DNA of 64,000 nt from DATKJS01 sp964551995 (GCA_964551995.1 CAZKFD010000005.1:1-64000); one strand, 5' to 3'; positions 8,165 through 16,495 are shown, counted from the first letter of the stretch. Notes: a model not told the origin generated them from the letters alone. Made by a program: numbers and translations.

Positions 8165-8926
8165 ATGCCGCGGAAAACCGCCGGCCCGCGCGTCCCCGCC
8201 GGGACGATGAAGAAATACCGGGCGCTTCGCGTCTCTCTCGCCGGGATGGGCCGCGTTCTCGTAGCCTTTTCGGGCGGCGTGGACAGCGGGCTGCTGCTCA
8301 AGGCGGCCCGGGACGTCCTGGGGAAGAGGGCGTCGGCCGTGACGGCCGCGACGGAAGTCCACACCGCCCGCGAGATCCGCGAAGCCAGGAAAGTGGCCGC
8401 GGCGCTCGGGGTTCCGCTCGCCGTTGTCCGGGCCCGGGTCCTCGAAGACTGCAACTTCGCCGCCAACCCTCCCGACCGCTGCTACCACTGCAAGATGCGG
8501 CTCTTCTCGGCTTTTACCGGGATGGCCCGGCGGCGGGGAATCCCCTTCGTCGTGGACGGGACGAACGCGGACGACATTTCCGATTTCCGCCCCGGGGAGA
8601 GGGCGTTGCGAGCCCTCGGGGTCCGGTCGCCCCTGCGCGAGGCCGGGCTCGGGAAGGCGGAGATCCGTCTCCTTTCAAAGAGCCTCGGCCTGCGGACCGC
8701 CGCCCGGCCTTTCCTGGCCTGCCTGGCTTCGCGCTTTCCCTACGGGACGCGGATAGACCGGGAGGGGCTGCGGCGGGTCGAGAGGGCCGAGGAGACCCTC
8801 CGGAGGCTGGGCTTCCCCCAGGTGCGGGTCCGCCACCACGGGGCCGTCGCCAGGATCGAGGTCGAGCCGGGGTGGATCGGGAGGCTGCTCGCCCGGGAAT
8901 CCGCTGCCGTATCGTCGGCAAGCTGA
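8165..8926 (+). CDS. larE: LarE-like ATP-dependent sulfur transferase, frame broken near the 3' end
   Basis: 253 residues as read. PP-loop ATPase of the LarE family (sacrificial sulfur transferase for the nickel-pincer cofactor; homologues also occur without lar genes). The pyrophosphate loop SGGVDS is at 36-41, with the family motifs NPPDRCYHCK and ACLASRFPYGT; the Cys of the last motif corresponds to the sulfur-donating position. After RLLARE (to about base 8899) the sequence loses similarity and stops. The conserved ending continues in another frame to 9009 (separate entry). It lies 7 bases after ispG. No larA, larB or larC is in the window, so the biological role is open. Confidence 0.85.
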   Translation: MPRKTAGPRVPAGTMKKYRALRVSLAGMGRVLVAFSGGVDSGLLLKAARDVLGKRASAVTAATEVHTAREIREARKVAAALGVPLAVVRARVLEDCNFAANPPDRCYHCKMRLFSAFTGMARRRGIPFVVDGTNADDISDFRPGERALRALGVRSPLREAGLGKAEIRLLSKSLGLRTAARPFLACLASRFPYGTRIDREGLRRVERAEETLRRLGFPQVRVRHHGAVARIEVEPGWIGRLLARESAAVSSAS

Positions 8927-9009
8927 AGAAGCTCGGCTGGACGTACGTGGCGCTGGATCTGGAGGGTTATAGGACCGGGAGCCTGAACGAGGTCCTGGAG
9001 AGGGCCTGA
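8899..9009 (+). pseudogene. larE: Out-of-frame C-terminal remnant of larE
   Basis: In the frame starting at 8899 the sequence reads IRCRIVGKLKKLGWTYVALD and then LEGYRTGSLNEVLERA before a TGA at 9007-9009. This is the usual LarE ending (KxLGFxYVTLDLEGYRSGSMNE, from memory). It joins smoothly to RLLARE of the upstream frame if one base is restored near the AA or GGG run at 8895-8899. A one-base loss in the genome, an assembly error or a -1 frameshift would all look the same here. Confidence 0.8.
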
Positions 9010-9023
9010 TCGGGGGGAACGAC

Positions 9024-9063
9024 AAAAAAACGGGGAAAGGAAGTCTGCCCTTCCTTTCCCCGT
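9024..9063 (-). terminator. Intrinsic terminator of the tonB-exbB-exbD operon
   Basis: A perfect 14-bp stem (9030-9043 with 9050-9063) and a 6-base loop. Read on the minus strand it is followed directly by seven T (9030-9024), so it ends the exbD transcript. The stem would also face convergent larE transcription, but there is no T-run in that direction. Confidence 0.9.
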
Positions 9064-9106
9064 CCGTCGCTACGGTGCGCCCGCCTGCGGCCGGCAGGCC
9101 GCGGGC

Positions 9107-9553
9107 TCAATCGATTTTTTCCGTCTTCTTATCGGTGATGATGCCGACGACGTCAATCCCCGCGCCCTTGATGATGTCCAGGATGCGTTCGGCCAGGATG
9201 CCAAACTGCAGGTCCCTGTCCATCCGGAGGTAGAGGGTCTTGTCCGGAACCGTCAGGAACACATCCTCCAACTGGCTCCCCAGGTTGTCGAGAGTCACCC
9301 TGGTCTGGTTGATGTAGAGGGTGTATCCCTTCGGGTCCATGGCGTCTCTCTTGATGGCCAGGACGACTGGGGGATTTTCAGGGACGTCCGTGGTGTACTG
9401 CGCGGTCGGGAGACTGACGTCGACGCCTCTCTGGACCAGCGGCGTGACGATCATAAAGATGATGAGCAGGACGAGGAGAACGTCGCACAAGGGGACGACA
9501 TTCGGCTCGGAGCGGACGGTTTCTTTTCCGCCCATGGACACTGAAAATGCCAT
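9107..9553 (-). CDS. exbD: Biopolymer transport protein ExbD/TolR
   Basis: 148 residues. Inner-membrane subunit that, with ExbB, couples the proton gradient to TonB. There is a short cytoplasmic N-terminus, one transmembrane helix (VPLCDVLLVLLIIFMIV, about 19-35) with the conserved Asp at about 24, then a periplasmic domain. Last gene of tonB-exbB-exbD, followed by a clear terminator. ExbD and TolR cannot be separated by sequence alone; linkage to a TonB-type protein favours ExbD. Confidence 0.92.
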   Translation of the reverse strand: MAFSVSMGGKETVRSEPNVVPLCDVLLVLLIIFMIVTPLVQRGVDVSLPTAQYTTDVPENPPVVLAIKRDAMDPKGYTLYINQTRVTLDNLGSQLEDVFLTVPDKTLYLRMDRDLQFGILAERILDIIKGAGIDVVGIITDKKTEKID

Positions 9554-9598
9554 AGTATGCCTCTCGTTCGCCCGGCGCTCCGCGCGCCGGACCGCAAC

Positions 9599-10276
9599 TC
9601 ACTTGGATTCGGACGTGCGGATAAAGAAATCGACGACCTGAGAGGTCGTGTTGGACATCTCGGCGTTGTAAACTTCAACCCGGGTGTTCAGCGTGTTGAA
9701 GCACCAGAGAGCGACGATCGCGACGCCGATGCCGAGAGCCGTCGTCACCAGGGCCTCGGCGATGCCGCCGGCCACGGCGCCGATGCCGCCCGACCCCGTC
9801 GCGGCCATGCCGCGGAACGCGTTGATGATGCCCGAGATCGTCCCGAACAGGCCGATAAAGGGAGCCGACGTGGCGATGGTTGCCAAAACGGCCAGGCCTC
9901 TCTTGAGCTCCTGCTCGAACATGTTCGCGGCTCTCTCGCAGCCGCGCGTCGCCGACTCCACCTGCTGATCCACGGAGAGCTTGGCCTCGCGGCCTTCCAT
10001 GAACTGTTCGATGCCGGCGGCCGTGACGCGGGCGAGGTGGCTGCCCTTGTTATCCTTTTTCGAGGCGACGGCCAGAGCGTCCCGGATGTTTCCGGATTTC
10101 AGCAGGTCGGCGAGCTTGGGGGCCACTTCCTTGGATTTGTTGCGGGCCCGGGCAAACGTCAACTGCCGCTCGATGAACAGGTACAGCGTGATGACCGAGA
10201 GCGCCAAGAGGATGAAGGCAACCGTTCTGGCGACGATTCCCATCTGCTGCCACATTTGAATGAGACCGAATTGCAT
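9599..10276 (-). CDS. exbB: MotA/TolQ/ExbB proton channel family protein
   Basis: 225 residues. Proton-channel subunit of the TonB-type energy transducer. Three hydrophobic helices are visible: N-terminal (IVARTVAFILLALSVITLYL), the central channel segment TIATSAPFIGLFGTISGII, and the C-terminal EALVTTALGIGVAIVALWC. The last two carry the family signature. AAAGGAGG precedes the ATG. It lies between tonB and exbD with 44-45-base gaps. Confidence 0.94.
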   Translation of the reverse strand: MQFGLIQMWQQMGIVARTVAFILLALSVITLYLFIERQLTFARARNKSKEVAPKLADLLKSGNIRDALAVASKKDNKGSHLARVTAAGIEQFMEGREAKLSVDQQVESATRGCERAANMFEQELKRGLAVLATIATSAPFIGLFGTISGIINAFRGMAATGSGGIGAVAGGIAEALVTTALGIGVAIVALWCFNTLNTRVEVYNAEMSNTTSQVVDFFIRTSESK

Positions 10277-10320
10277 GGCTCATACCTCCTTTAAAATATC
10301 GAAAGCCTTCGGCTAGCTTT

Positions 10321-11094
10321 TCACTTCAACTGGAAGTGGACGGTGACGGTGAAGATCACGGGTCTGGGCCGGCCGTTGATGATCATGGGCTCGTAGACCC
10401 ACTGCCGCACCGCGTCGATGGCCGCTTGGTCGAGCAGCGGGATCGACCGCATCACCTTCACCTGCTGGACATGACCGTAGATGTCGGTCGTGGCCTCGAT
10501 GATCACAATGCCCTCGACGCGGGCCTGACGCGCGATATCCGGGTAGATAGGTTCTACCCAATGGATGCGCTTCGGCGGCCTGATCTCCCCGATGGCCCGG
10601 ACCGGAGCCTCGACCTCGCCCACGACGCCCCCCAGGACGCCCCCGACGACGCCTCCCAGCACGCCGCCGACGACGCCGCCTTCGACGCCGCCCTCGACGC
10701 CGCCCTCAACCCCGATGTCCGAGAGCTTTTCTTCCGTGATCTGGTTCGGGATCTCGACCGGGGCCACGAGGCGGCCCGGCTCGATGGGCGCTTGGGCCTG
10801 GACCGGCTTGATGCGCGTCGTCCGCGTCGTCGATTTCCTCTTGGCCGGCGGCGGCGGGGGAGGAGGAGGAGGGGGAGGAGGGGCCAGGAACGCACTGTAA
10901 ACCTCCACCTTCGGCAACGGGCCGGTGGAGAGCAACGGGATGACGATGAGGGCGATGATGAACACGGCGTGGACGATGATGGCGAACGGAAGAGCGAAGG
11001 CCTTCCTCTTCCCGGCTTTCTCGGCCGTGAAGAAAGAGTCCTTGAAGATCGCCGGAATCTCCGCCGTTGGCACTGGCTTTTTTGCTTGCGCCAT
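10321..11094 (-). CDS. tonB: TonB family protein with poly-proline and Val-Gly-Gly repeats
   Basis: 257 residues. Energy transducer that spans the periplasm and drives outer-membrane receptors. Order of parts: a cytoplasmic N-terminus, one transmembrane helix (LPFAIIVHAVFIIALIVIPL, about 35-54), twelve consecutive prolines (about 72-83), a basic stretch, eight VxGG-type tetrapeptides, then the TonB C-terminal domain (about 170-257, with YPDIARQARVEG). The ATG at 11094 is preferred over the GTG three codons upstream because GAGG lies at proper spacing. The VGG repeat replaces the usual Pro-Lys/Pro-Glu spacer. Confidence 0.93.
   Translation of the reverse strand: MAQAKKPVPTAEIPAIFKDSFFTAEKAGKRKAFALPFAIIVHAVFIIALIVIPLLSTGPLPKVEVYSAFLAPPPPPPPPPPPPAKRKSTTRTTRIKPVQAQAPIEPGRLVAPVEIPNQITEEKLSDIGVEGGVEGGVEGGVVGGVLGGVVGGVLGGVVGEVEAPVRAIGEIRPPKRIHWVEPIYPDIARQARVEGIVIIEATTDIYGHVQQVKVMRSIPLLDQAAIDAVRQWVYEPMIINGRPRPVIFTVTVHFQLK
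10614..10709 (-). repeat. 12-base tandem repeat coding for VxGG in TonB
   Basis: About eight imperfect 12-base units on the minus strand, coding VEGG three times and then VVGG/VLGG alternating, ending VVGE. Codon-level differences between units suggest the array is old rather than newly expanded. Boundaries are approximate. Confidence 0.75.
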
Positions 11095-11139
11095 TCCTCT
11101 CACCTCATGCTCGCGATATTAGAAAACAACGCAAGCCAT

Positions 11140-11168
11140 AGTATAAAATAAAATATTCCTTTTGACAA
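11140..11168 (-). promoter_or_regulatory. Promoter of tonB-exbB-exbD
   Basis: On the minus strand TTGTCA (11168-11163), a 17-base spacer and TATACT (11145-11140), about 45 bases before the tonB ATG, inside an AT-rich gap. It separates tonB from the upstream secF operon. No Fur-like operator could be recognised with confidence. Confidence 0.8.
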
Positions 11169-11176
11169 GAAAAAAA

Positions 11177-12346
11177 TTATCTCCGGGCGCGTTTTTTTGA
11201 CTTGAAGATCTGAGTCCAGAAAAGGACCACCGGGCAGGACAGGTAGATGGTCGAATAGACGCCTTCGATCGAGCCGAAGAGCATGATGAAGGAGAAGTCG
11301 TTGATGCTCTTCCCCCCGAAGAGGAACAGGGAGAGGACGGCCAGGAACACGGTACCCGTGGTGATGATGGTCCGGCTGAGGCTCTGGTTGATACTCTTGT
11401 TGAGGATGAACTCGAACGACTCCTTTCTCATGATCTTCAGGTTCTCGCGGACGCGGTCGAAGACGACGACTGTATCGTTGATGGAGTAGCCGACGATCGT
11501 CAGGAGGGCGGCGATGATGGGCAGGTTGATCTCCCGGCTCGTGAAGGAGTAGACGCTGAGGGCCATCAGGACGTCCTGGGTCAGAGTGATGATGGCCGAA
11601 ACCCCGTACTCCAGCCTGAACCGGAAGCCGATGTAGACAAGCATGCCGATCAGGGACCAGATAACGGCCAGGGTCGCCTTCCGGCGGAGGTCCGCGCCGG
11701 CCTGGGGACCGACGGTCTCCTTGCTGACGACCGTCATCTTGCCGAGGTAGGTCTTGGCCTCGAGGTCCTTGATGGCGTCGGGTCCGATTCCGGCCTGCGC
11801 GAGCTCGGAGTAGTCCTCGATAATGCCGCTGCCCGGCGTCTTGGTCGTCCGGAAACGGAGGATCTGGTCCGCGAGCCCTTCCGCCTTCTCCCCGAAGGCG
11901 GGCCGGAGCAGTCCGGCCAGGGTCGGGTGGTCGATGTTGTTGAGGTCCTTGAGTCCGCGGGCCGTCTCCGCCTTTCCGTCGTCGCCCTTGAGGGCCTCGA
12001 TGACCCGGTTGGCCAGCTCCTGGTGGGCCTCGATCTCCTCCTGGGCGCCCTTAACGTTGATGACCTGCATCGACCGGATCATGTATTCCCGCTGGGGCTG
12101 TCCGCTCTCCTGAACGACGCTCTCGCCAAGCCCGGCGCGGAGCAGCTCGCTCCGGATCTCGGAAGTCGTCGTCGGGCTCTTGAAGACGACGCGGATGAGC
12201 GTCCCGCCGCCGAAGTCGACGCCGAGCTTGATGCCGTGGAAGGCGATGACGTTGATCAGTCCGGCGGTGATGACCAGACCCGTGAACGCCAGGGCGACGA
12301 AACGGTATTTCATGAAGTTGATGTTGGGGGTTTTGAAGAATTGCAT
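11177..12346 (-). CDS. secF: Protein translocase subunit SecF
   Basis: 389 residues, longer than the roughly 300-320 usual for SecF. Accessory translocase subunit that uses the proton gradient to complete export. GVDFGGGT after the first transmembrane helix and DTVVVFDRVREN near the C-terminus are family signatures. The extra length is a segment of about 75 residues in the first periplasmic domain (about 110-185), just before TVGPQAGADL. It follows secD by 2 bases. Similar long forms may exist in related phyla; this was not checked. Confidence 0.95.
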   Translation of the reverse strand: MQFFKTPNINFMKYRFVALAFTGLVITAGLINVIAFHGIKLGVDFGGGTLIRVVFKSPTTTSEIRSELLRAGLGESVVQESGQPQREYMIRSMQVINVKGAQEEIEAHQELANRVIEALKGDDGKAETARGLKDLNNIDHPTLAGLLRPAFGEKAEGLADQILRFRTTKTPGSGIIEDYSELAQAGIGPDAIKDLEAKTYLGKMTVVSKETVGPQAGADLRRKATLAVIWSLIGMLVYIGFRFRLEYGVSAIITLTQDVLMALSVYSFTSREINLPIIAALLTIVGYSINDTVVVFDRVRENLKIMRKESFEFILNKSINQSLSRTIITTGTVFLAVLSLFLFGGKSINDFSFIMLFGSIEGVYSTIYLSCPVVLFWTQIFKSKKRARR

Positions 12347-12348
12347 GG

Positions 12349-13884
12349 CTAGATACTCAACTTTTGGGTTTTCATCGTGTGGGTGAGGTCAAAGATCATG
12401 TGGGATACGAACACGGCCGTGAACAGGTTGGCGACGAGGCTGATGATCAGCGTCACCGCGAACCCCTTGATCGGGCCGGTGCCGAACTGGAAAAGGAAGA
12501 CGGCCGAAATGATGGTCGTCATGTGGGAGTCGAAAATCACCCGGAAGGCCCGCGAAAAACCCAGGGAGATGGAGTTGAGGACGGTCCGGCCGGCGGCGTA
12601 TTCCTCGCGGATGCGCTCGAAGACGAGGACGTTGCAGTCGACGGCCATGCCGATGCCCAAAATGATGCCGGCAATGCCCGGCAGGGTCAGGGTGGCGTGG
12701 AAGTAGGCGAGAGTCCCGAAGAGGATGATCTGGTTGAGGATCAGGGCGACAATGGCGTTGATGCCCGAGACCCTGTAATAGAAGATCATGAAGGCCATGA
12801 TCGAGAACAGGGCGACCAGCCCTGCGATCAGGCCCGCGCGGATCGAATCGGCGCCGAGCGAGGGGCCGATGGTCCGGTTCTCGAGAGTCTTGAGCCCGGC
12901 CGGAAGCGAGCCCGACTTGAGGACGAGGACCAGGTCGTCGGCCGACTGGACCGTGAAGTGCCCCTGGATGATGCCGCTGTCGCTGATGCGGGCGTTGATG
13001 TTCGGCGCCGATTGGACCTTGCCGTCGAGGATGATGGCCAGCGGCTTGCCGATGTTCTCACCGGTCACCTGCTCGAAGCGCCTCGCCCCGTCCGGCTTGA
13101 GCTGGAAGGAGACGGCGGGCTGACCCCATTCGTCCTGGCCGCGCCGGACCATGCGCAGGTCCTTACCGGTCACGGCGGCCACTTTGGTCACGAGGTAATA
13201 ACCCTGGGCGCCCATCCTGGGATCGCCACGCACAACCTCCATGTCGTCGGGGACCTTGCCGCCGGAGTCCTTGAGGAGGGTCTCCTCGTCGGGCGCGGGT
13301 CCCGCCTTGACCAGCTTCCATTCGAGGACGGCCGCGGTCTTGATGATGCTCTGGACGCGCTCCGGGTTGTCCACGCCGGGCAGCTCGACGATGATCTGGT
13401 CCCGGCCGTAGCGCACGATGACCGGTTCGGCGACGCCGAACTGGTCGATCCGGTTGCGGATTGTCTCGACCGACTGCTCGACGGCCTGGTCTTTCATCAG
13501 CGCCATGGCGGCCGGCTTCATGGTGACCGTTATCGTCGGGCCGGAGAATGCATAGTCCCAGTCCCGGAGGTACTGGTCGAGCTGTTCGCGGATCTTGCCC
13601 TCGTCGTCGTAGTTGGTGCCCTGGATGGTGAATTTGCCGGAGCCCAGCTTCGTCATTCCCGTGAAGGGGATGGTGTTCTTCTTGAAAAGGTCCTGCAGGC
13701 GGAGAATCTCCTGATCCGTTTCCATCTGCACGGCGTCATCGGTCTGGACCTGCATGACCAGGTGGATGCCGCCCTTGAGGTCCAGGCCCAGCTTGATCTT
13801 GTCCTGGATGGGCCAGGCCATGAAGATCGCGACGGCTATGACGCCCAGGGTTAGCAGGACTTTCCACCGGAGTCGTTTCTTCAT
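12349..13884 (-). CDS. secD: Protein translocase subunit SecD
   Basis: 511 residues. RND-type partner of SecF. An N-terminal helix, then GLDLKGGIHLVMQV (P1 domain start), the NRIDQFGVAEPVI segment, and six C-terminal transmembrane helices containing GMAVDCNVLVFERIREE, the SecD signature. Gene order yajC-secD-secF is the classic arrangement. It starts 31 bases after yajC. Confidence 0.97.
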   Translation of the reverse strand: MKKRLRWKVLLTLGVIAVAIFMAWPIQDKIKLGLDLKGGIHLVMQVQTDDAVQMETDQEILRLQDLFKKNTIPFTGMTKLGSGKFTIQGTNYDDEGKIREQLDQYLRDWDYAFSGPTITVTMKPAAMALMKDQAVEQSVETIRNRIDQFGVAEPVIVRYGRDQIIVELPGVDNPERVQSIIKTAAVLEWKLVKAGPAPDEETLLKDSGGKVPDDMEVVRGDPRMGAQGYYLVTKVAAVTGKDLRMVRRGQDEWGQPAVSFQLKPDGARRFEQVTGENIGKPLAIILDGKVQSAPNINARISDSGIIQGHFTVQSADDLVLVLKSGSLPAGLKTLENRTIGPSLGADSIRAGLIAGLVALFSIMAFMIFYYRVSGINAIVALILNQIILFGTLAYFHATLTLPGIAGIILGIGMAVDCNVLVFERIREEYAAGRTVLNSISLGFSRAFRVIFDSHMTTIISAVFLFQFGTGPIKGFAVTLIISLVANLFTAVFVSHMIFDLTHTMKTQKLSI

Positions 13885-13915
13885 GTGAGCCTCTTCGCTT
13901 TCCGGAATGCCGGGA

Positions 13916-14263
13916 TCAGCCGGTCTTATCCGGAGGCGCGTCGGTCGCGCCCAGGATGACGCCGACGGCGCTCTTGGCGATGTCGATCTTGGTGTTGGCC
14001 GCGATCTTGAGCTCGATCCGGTCCTTCTGGACGCCCATGACCGTGCCGAAAATGCCCGCCGTGGTGATGATCCGGTCTCCGGCCTTCAGCTTCTCGACCA
14101 TCTCCATGTGCTTTTTCTGCTTCTTCCTCTGAGGGAGGATCAGGATCAGGTAAAAGATCCCGAAGATCACGATGAGGGGCAGGAGACTCATGAACATGCT
14201 GGGATGCGCCGCCGCTCCCGGCGTGGGCTGTTGGGCCTGTGATAAGAATGCGCCAAATATCAT
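13916..14263 (-). CDS. yajC: Preprotein translocase subunit YajC
   Basis: 115 residues. Small membrane protein associated with SecDF. One N-terminal transmembrane helix (LLPLIVIFGIFYLILIL), then the family motif PQRKKQKKHMEMVEKLKAGD and a beta-rich tail with TTAGIFGTV. Its first 4 bases overlap the tgt stop. No separate promoter is visible, so it is read from ychF-tgt. Confidence 0.95.
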   Translation of the reverse strand: MIFGAFLSQAQQPTPGAAAHPSMFMSLLPLIVIFGIFYLILILPQRKKQKKHMEMVEKLKAGDRIITTAGIFGTVMGVQKDRIELKIAANTKIDIAKSAVGVILGATDAPPDKTG

Positions 14264-15390
14264 GTCTTCTCTTCCTTTGTAGTTTCTTCCGATAACAAAT
14301 TCTTCTTCAGGGATGCAAACGATTTGGAGTGAATAGCATGCCGCATTCTCCGGAAGAAGTCAAGATAAAAATGAAGGTTATGGATCGTATGGAGGACCGC
14401 CGCGCTCACCTCTTGGCGTTCGAAAAGGTGCCGGAGGTAGGCCCGGGAGAAGTTTCGGCAGGTGTAGCAGCCGCAGGCCTCGTCGAGGGGCCTCGGGTCG
14501 CGGGCGTACTTGACGTTCTTGATCGCGATCCTGCCCCGGCTCGTGAACAGGGTCCCGTTGCGGGCGTTCCGCGTCGGGAGTACGCAGTCGAAGACATCAA
14601 CGCCCCGCTCGACGGCCTCGACGATGTCCTCGAGGTACCCCATCCCCATGAGGTAGCGCGGCTTGTCAGCGGGAAAAAGGCCGTTTCCCCGGTCCAGGAC
14701 CTCGAGGAGCCGAGTCCTCGGCTCGCCGATTCCGAGGCCGCCGTAGGCGAACCCCGAGAACCCCGTCTCGAGGAGGGCTTCGATCGACCGGCGCCGGAGG
14801 TCCCAGTCAATCCCTCCCTGGCTGATCCCCCAGAGGTGCTGCCGGCTCTCGTGCCGGGCGAACCTCTGCCGGGAGCGCCGGGCCCAGGCCGTGGTCAGGC
14901 GGACGGCCTCGGCCATCGTCTCCGCGGAATACGGGTAGGCGGGAAAATAATCGAGGCACATCAGGATATCGGACCCCATCCGGACCTGGATGTCAATGAC
15001 GTCTTCGGGCGTGAGGAAGATCCGCGAGCCGTCGAGGTGCGAGGAGAAGAAGACCCCTTCGTCGGAGACCCTGACTAGCGGAGACAGGCTGTAGATCTGG
15101 AAGCCGCCGCTGTCGGTCAGGATGGGCTTCGACCACGAAATGAAGGCGTGAAGGCCGCCCAGGGACTCGATGACCTCGACGCCCGGGCGGAGGAACAGAT
15201 GGTAGGAATTGAGCAGGATGATCTGGGCCCCCAGGCTTTCGACCAGGCCGTGCGTCATGGCTTTGACTGTTCCCTGGCTGGCCACGGGCATGAAGGCCGG
15301 CGTTTCCACGGGCCCGTGGAGCGTCTCCAGAATTCCGGCCCTGGCGGAGGAGGCGGGGTCTCGGGCCGTCGTTCGGAATCGCGGGCTCAT
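14260..15390 (-). CDS. tgt: Queuine tRNA-ribosyltransferase
   Basis: 376 residues. Exchanges guanine-34 of GUN-anticodon tRNAs for preQ1. DSGGFQ carries the catalytic Asp region, VDVFDCVLPTRNARNG holds the nucleophilic Asp, and the zinc site is CGCYTC with a further Cys/His in the C-terminal domain. Start and stop overlap its neighbours by 4 bases (ychF upstream, yajC downstream). The tRNA-Tyr (GTA) at 47674 is a potential substrate. Confidence 0.97.
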   Translation of the reverse strand: MSPRFRTTARDPASSARAGILETLHGPVETPAFMPVASQGTVKAMTHGLVESLGAQIILLNSYHLFLRPGVEVIESLGGLHAFISWSKPILTDSGGFQIYSLSPLVRVSDEGVFFSSHLDGSRIFLTPEDVIDIQVRMGSDILMCLDYFPAYPYSAETMAEAVRLTTAWARRSRQRFARHESRQHLWGISQGGIDWDLRRRSIEALLETGFSGFAYGGLGIGEPRTRLLEVLDRGNGLFPADKPRYLMGMGYLEDIVEAVERGVDVFDCVLPTRNARNGTLFTSRGRIAIKNVKYARDPRPLDEACGCYTCRNFSRAYLRHLFERQEVSAAVLHTIHNLHFYLDFFRRMRHAIHSKSFASLKKNLLSEETTKEEKT

Positions 15391-16460
15391 TGGGCGAAAC
15401 GGAAGTAGATGACGTCCCCGTTTTGGACGACATATTCCTTCCCCTCCAGCCGGACCGCACCGGCGTCCTTGGCCTGCTGGAGAGAGCCGAACGCGAAGAG
15501 CTCCTCCGCGCCGATGACCTCGGCCCGGATGAATCCCTTCTCGATATCGGAGTGGATGGCCCCCGCGGCCGTCAGGGCCGTCGAGCCCTTCCTGGCCGTC
15601 CAGGCGCGGACTTCATCCTTGCCGATCGTGAAGAAGGGGATGAGGTCGAGGAAGGGAAGGGCCCGGGCATAAAAGCGCCGGGCGCTCGGCTCGCTGAGGC
15701 CGTATTCGGCCATGAACGCGGCCTTCTCATCTTCGGCGCACTCGGCGATTTCATTTTCGATCCGGCCGCAGAAGGCCATGAGCTGGAGCCCTTCCCGGCC
15801 CCCTCCAAGCAGCTCGGCCGGACGGTCGAGAAAGGAAGCGTCCTTCTCGTCCAGGTTTATGAAATGAAGCAGCGGCTTGAGCGTCAGGAAGGCGAAGCTC
15901 CGGATGAGCTTGGCCTCGCCCGGTTGGAGTGGGACGTCGCGGAGAGCCTGGCCCGATTCGAGGTGGGGCCGGAGCCTTTCGAGCAGCAGGCGCTCCCTTT
16001 CCCCCTCGGGATCTTTCATTTTCTTCAGGTCTTTCTCCAGCCGGGCAAGGCGGCCGTCGAGGGCGAGGAGGTCCGCCAGAATGAGTTCTTCCTCCATGAA
16101 CCGGATGTCCTCGGCCGGGGCGACGCGGTTCCGGGCCGAGACGACCCGCTCGTCCCGGAAGGCGCGGACGACGTGGACCAAACCGTCGGCCTTCCGGAGA
16201 TGGTCGAGGAACGTGCTGTTCTTGACCTCGCCAAACGAGATGCCGACCAGGTCCGTCAGGTTCAGAACGGCCGGGACCTTCTTCTTTTCGGGGTACATGG
16301 CGGCGATCCGGTCGAGGCGCGCGTCGGGGACGGTGCAGGCCCGGACGTTGGGCTCCCGCTTGCCGGCCTCGTACGCCCTCGTCTCGATGTGCGTCCCGGC
16401 GAGGAGGTTGAAGAGCGTCGTCTTGCCGGTCTGCGGGTAGCCGAACAGCGTGACATTCAC
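15387..16460 (-). CDS. ychF: YchF-family P-loop NTPase with TGS domain (leaderless GTG start)
   Basis: 357 residues with the GTG at 16460. OBG-family translation-associated NTPase. The P-loop is GYPQTGKTT (from about residue 8) instead of the usual GLPNVGKST. A NLDE replaces the normal NKxD specificity motif, as in YchF, which prefers ATP. A helical domain follows and a C-terminal TGS domain ends in EGKEYVVQNGDVIYFRFAQ. The frame is open 51 codons further upstream, but that part is poor in family features and lies upstream of the predicted transcription start. First gene of ychF-tgt-yajC-secD-secF. Confidence 0.88.
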   Translation of the reverse strand: MNVTLFGYPQTGKTTLFNLLAGTHIETRAYEAGKREPNVRACTVPDARLDRIAAMYPEKKKVPAVLNLTDLVGISFGEVKNSTFLDHLRKADGLVHVVRAFRDERVVSARNRVAPAEDIRFMEEELILADLLALDGRLARLEKDLKKMKDPEGERERLLLERLRPHLESGQALRDVPLQPGEAKLIRSFAFLTLKPLLHFINLDEKDASFLDRPAELLGGGREGLQLMAFCGRIENEIAECAEDEKAAFMAEYGLSEPSARRFYARALPFLDLIPFFTIGKDEVRAWTARKGSTALTAAGAIHSDIEKGFIRAEVIGAEELFAFGSLQQAKDAGAVRLEGKEYVVQNGDVIYFRFAQ

Positions 16461-16466
16461 ACGATT

Positions 16467-16495
16467 AGTTAAGCCCGAACAGCGCCGCCTGTCAA
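16467..16495 (-). promoter_or_regulatory. Promoter of the ychF operon, placing +1 on the start codon
   Basis: On the minus strand a perfect -35 TTGACA (16495-16490), a 17-base spacer and TTAACT (16472-16467). Counting the -10 as -12 to -7, +1 falls on base 16460, the G of the ychF GTG. No Shine-Dalgarno is present. Confidence 0.8.

Noticed and set aside
5749..8466. Minus-strand open frame of 905 codons opposite rseP, ispG and larE
   Set aside because: Low-complexity, domain-free shadow of well identified genes.
10600..10720. Short regular repeats that could be taken for a CRISPR-like or VNTR array
   Set aside because: They are in-frame VxGG codons of TonB, 12 bases each, without spacers.
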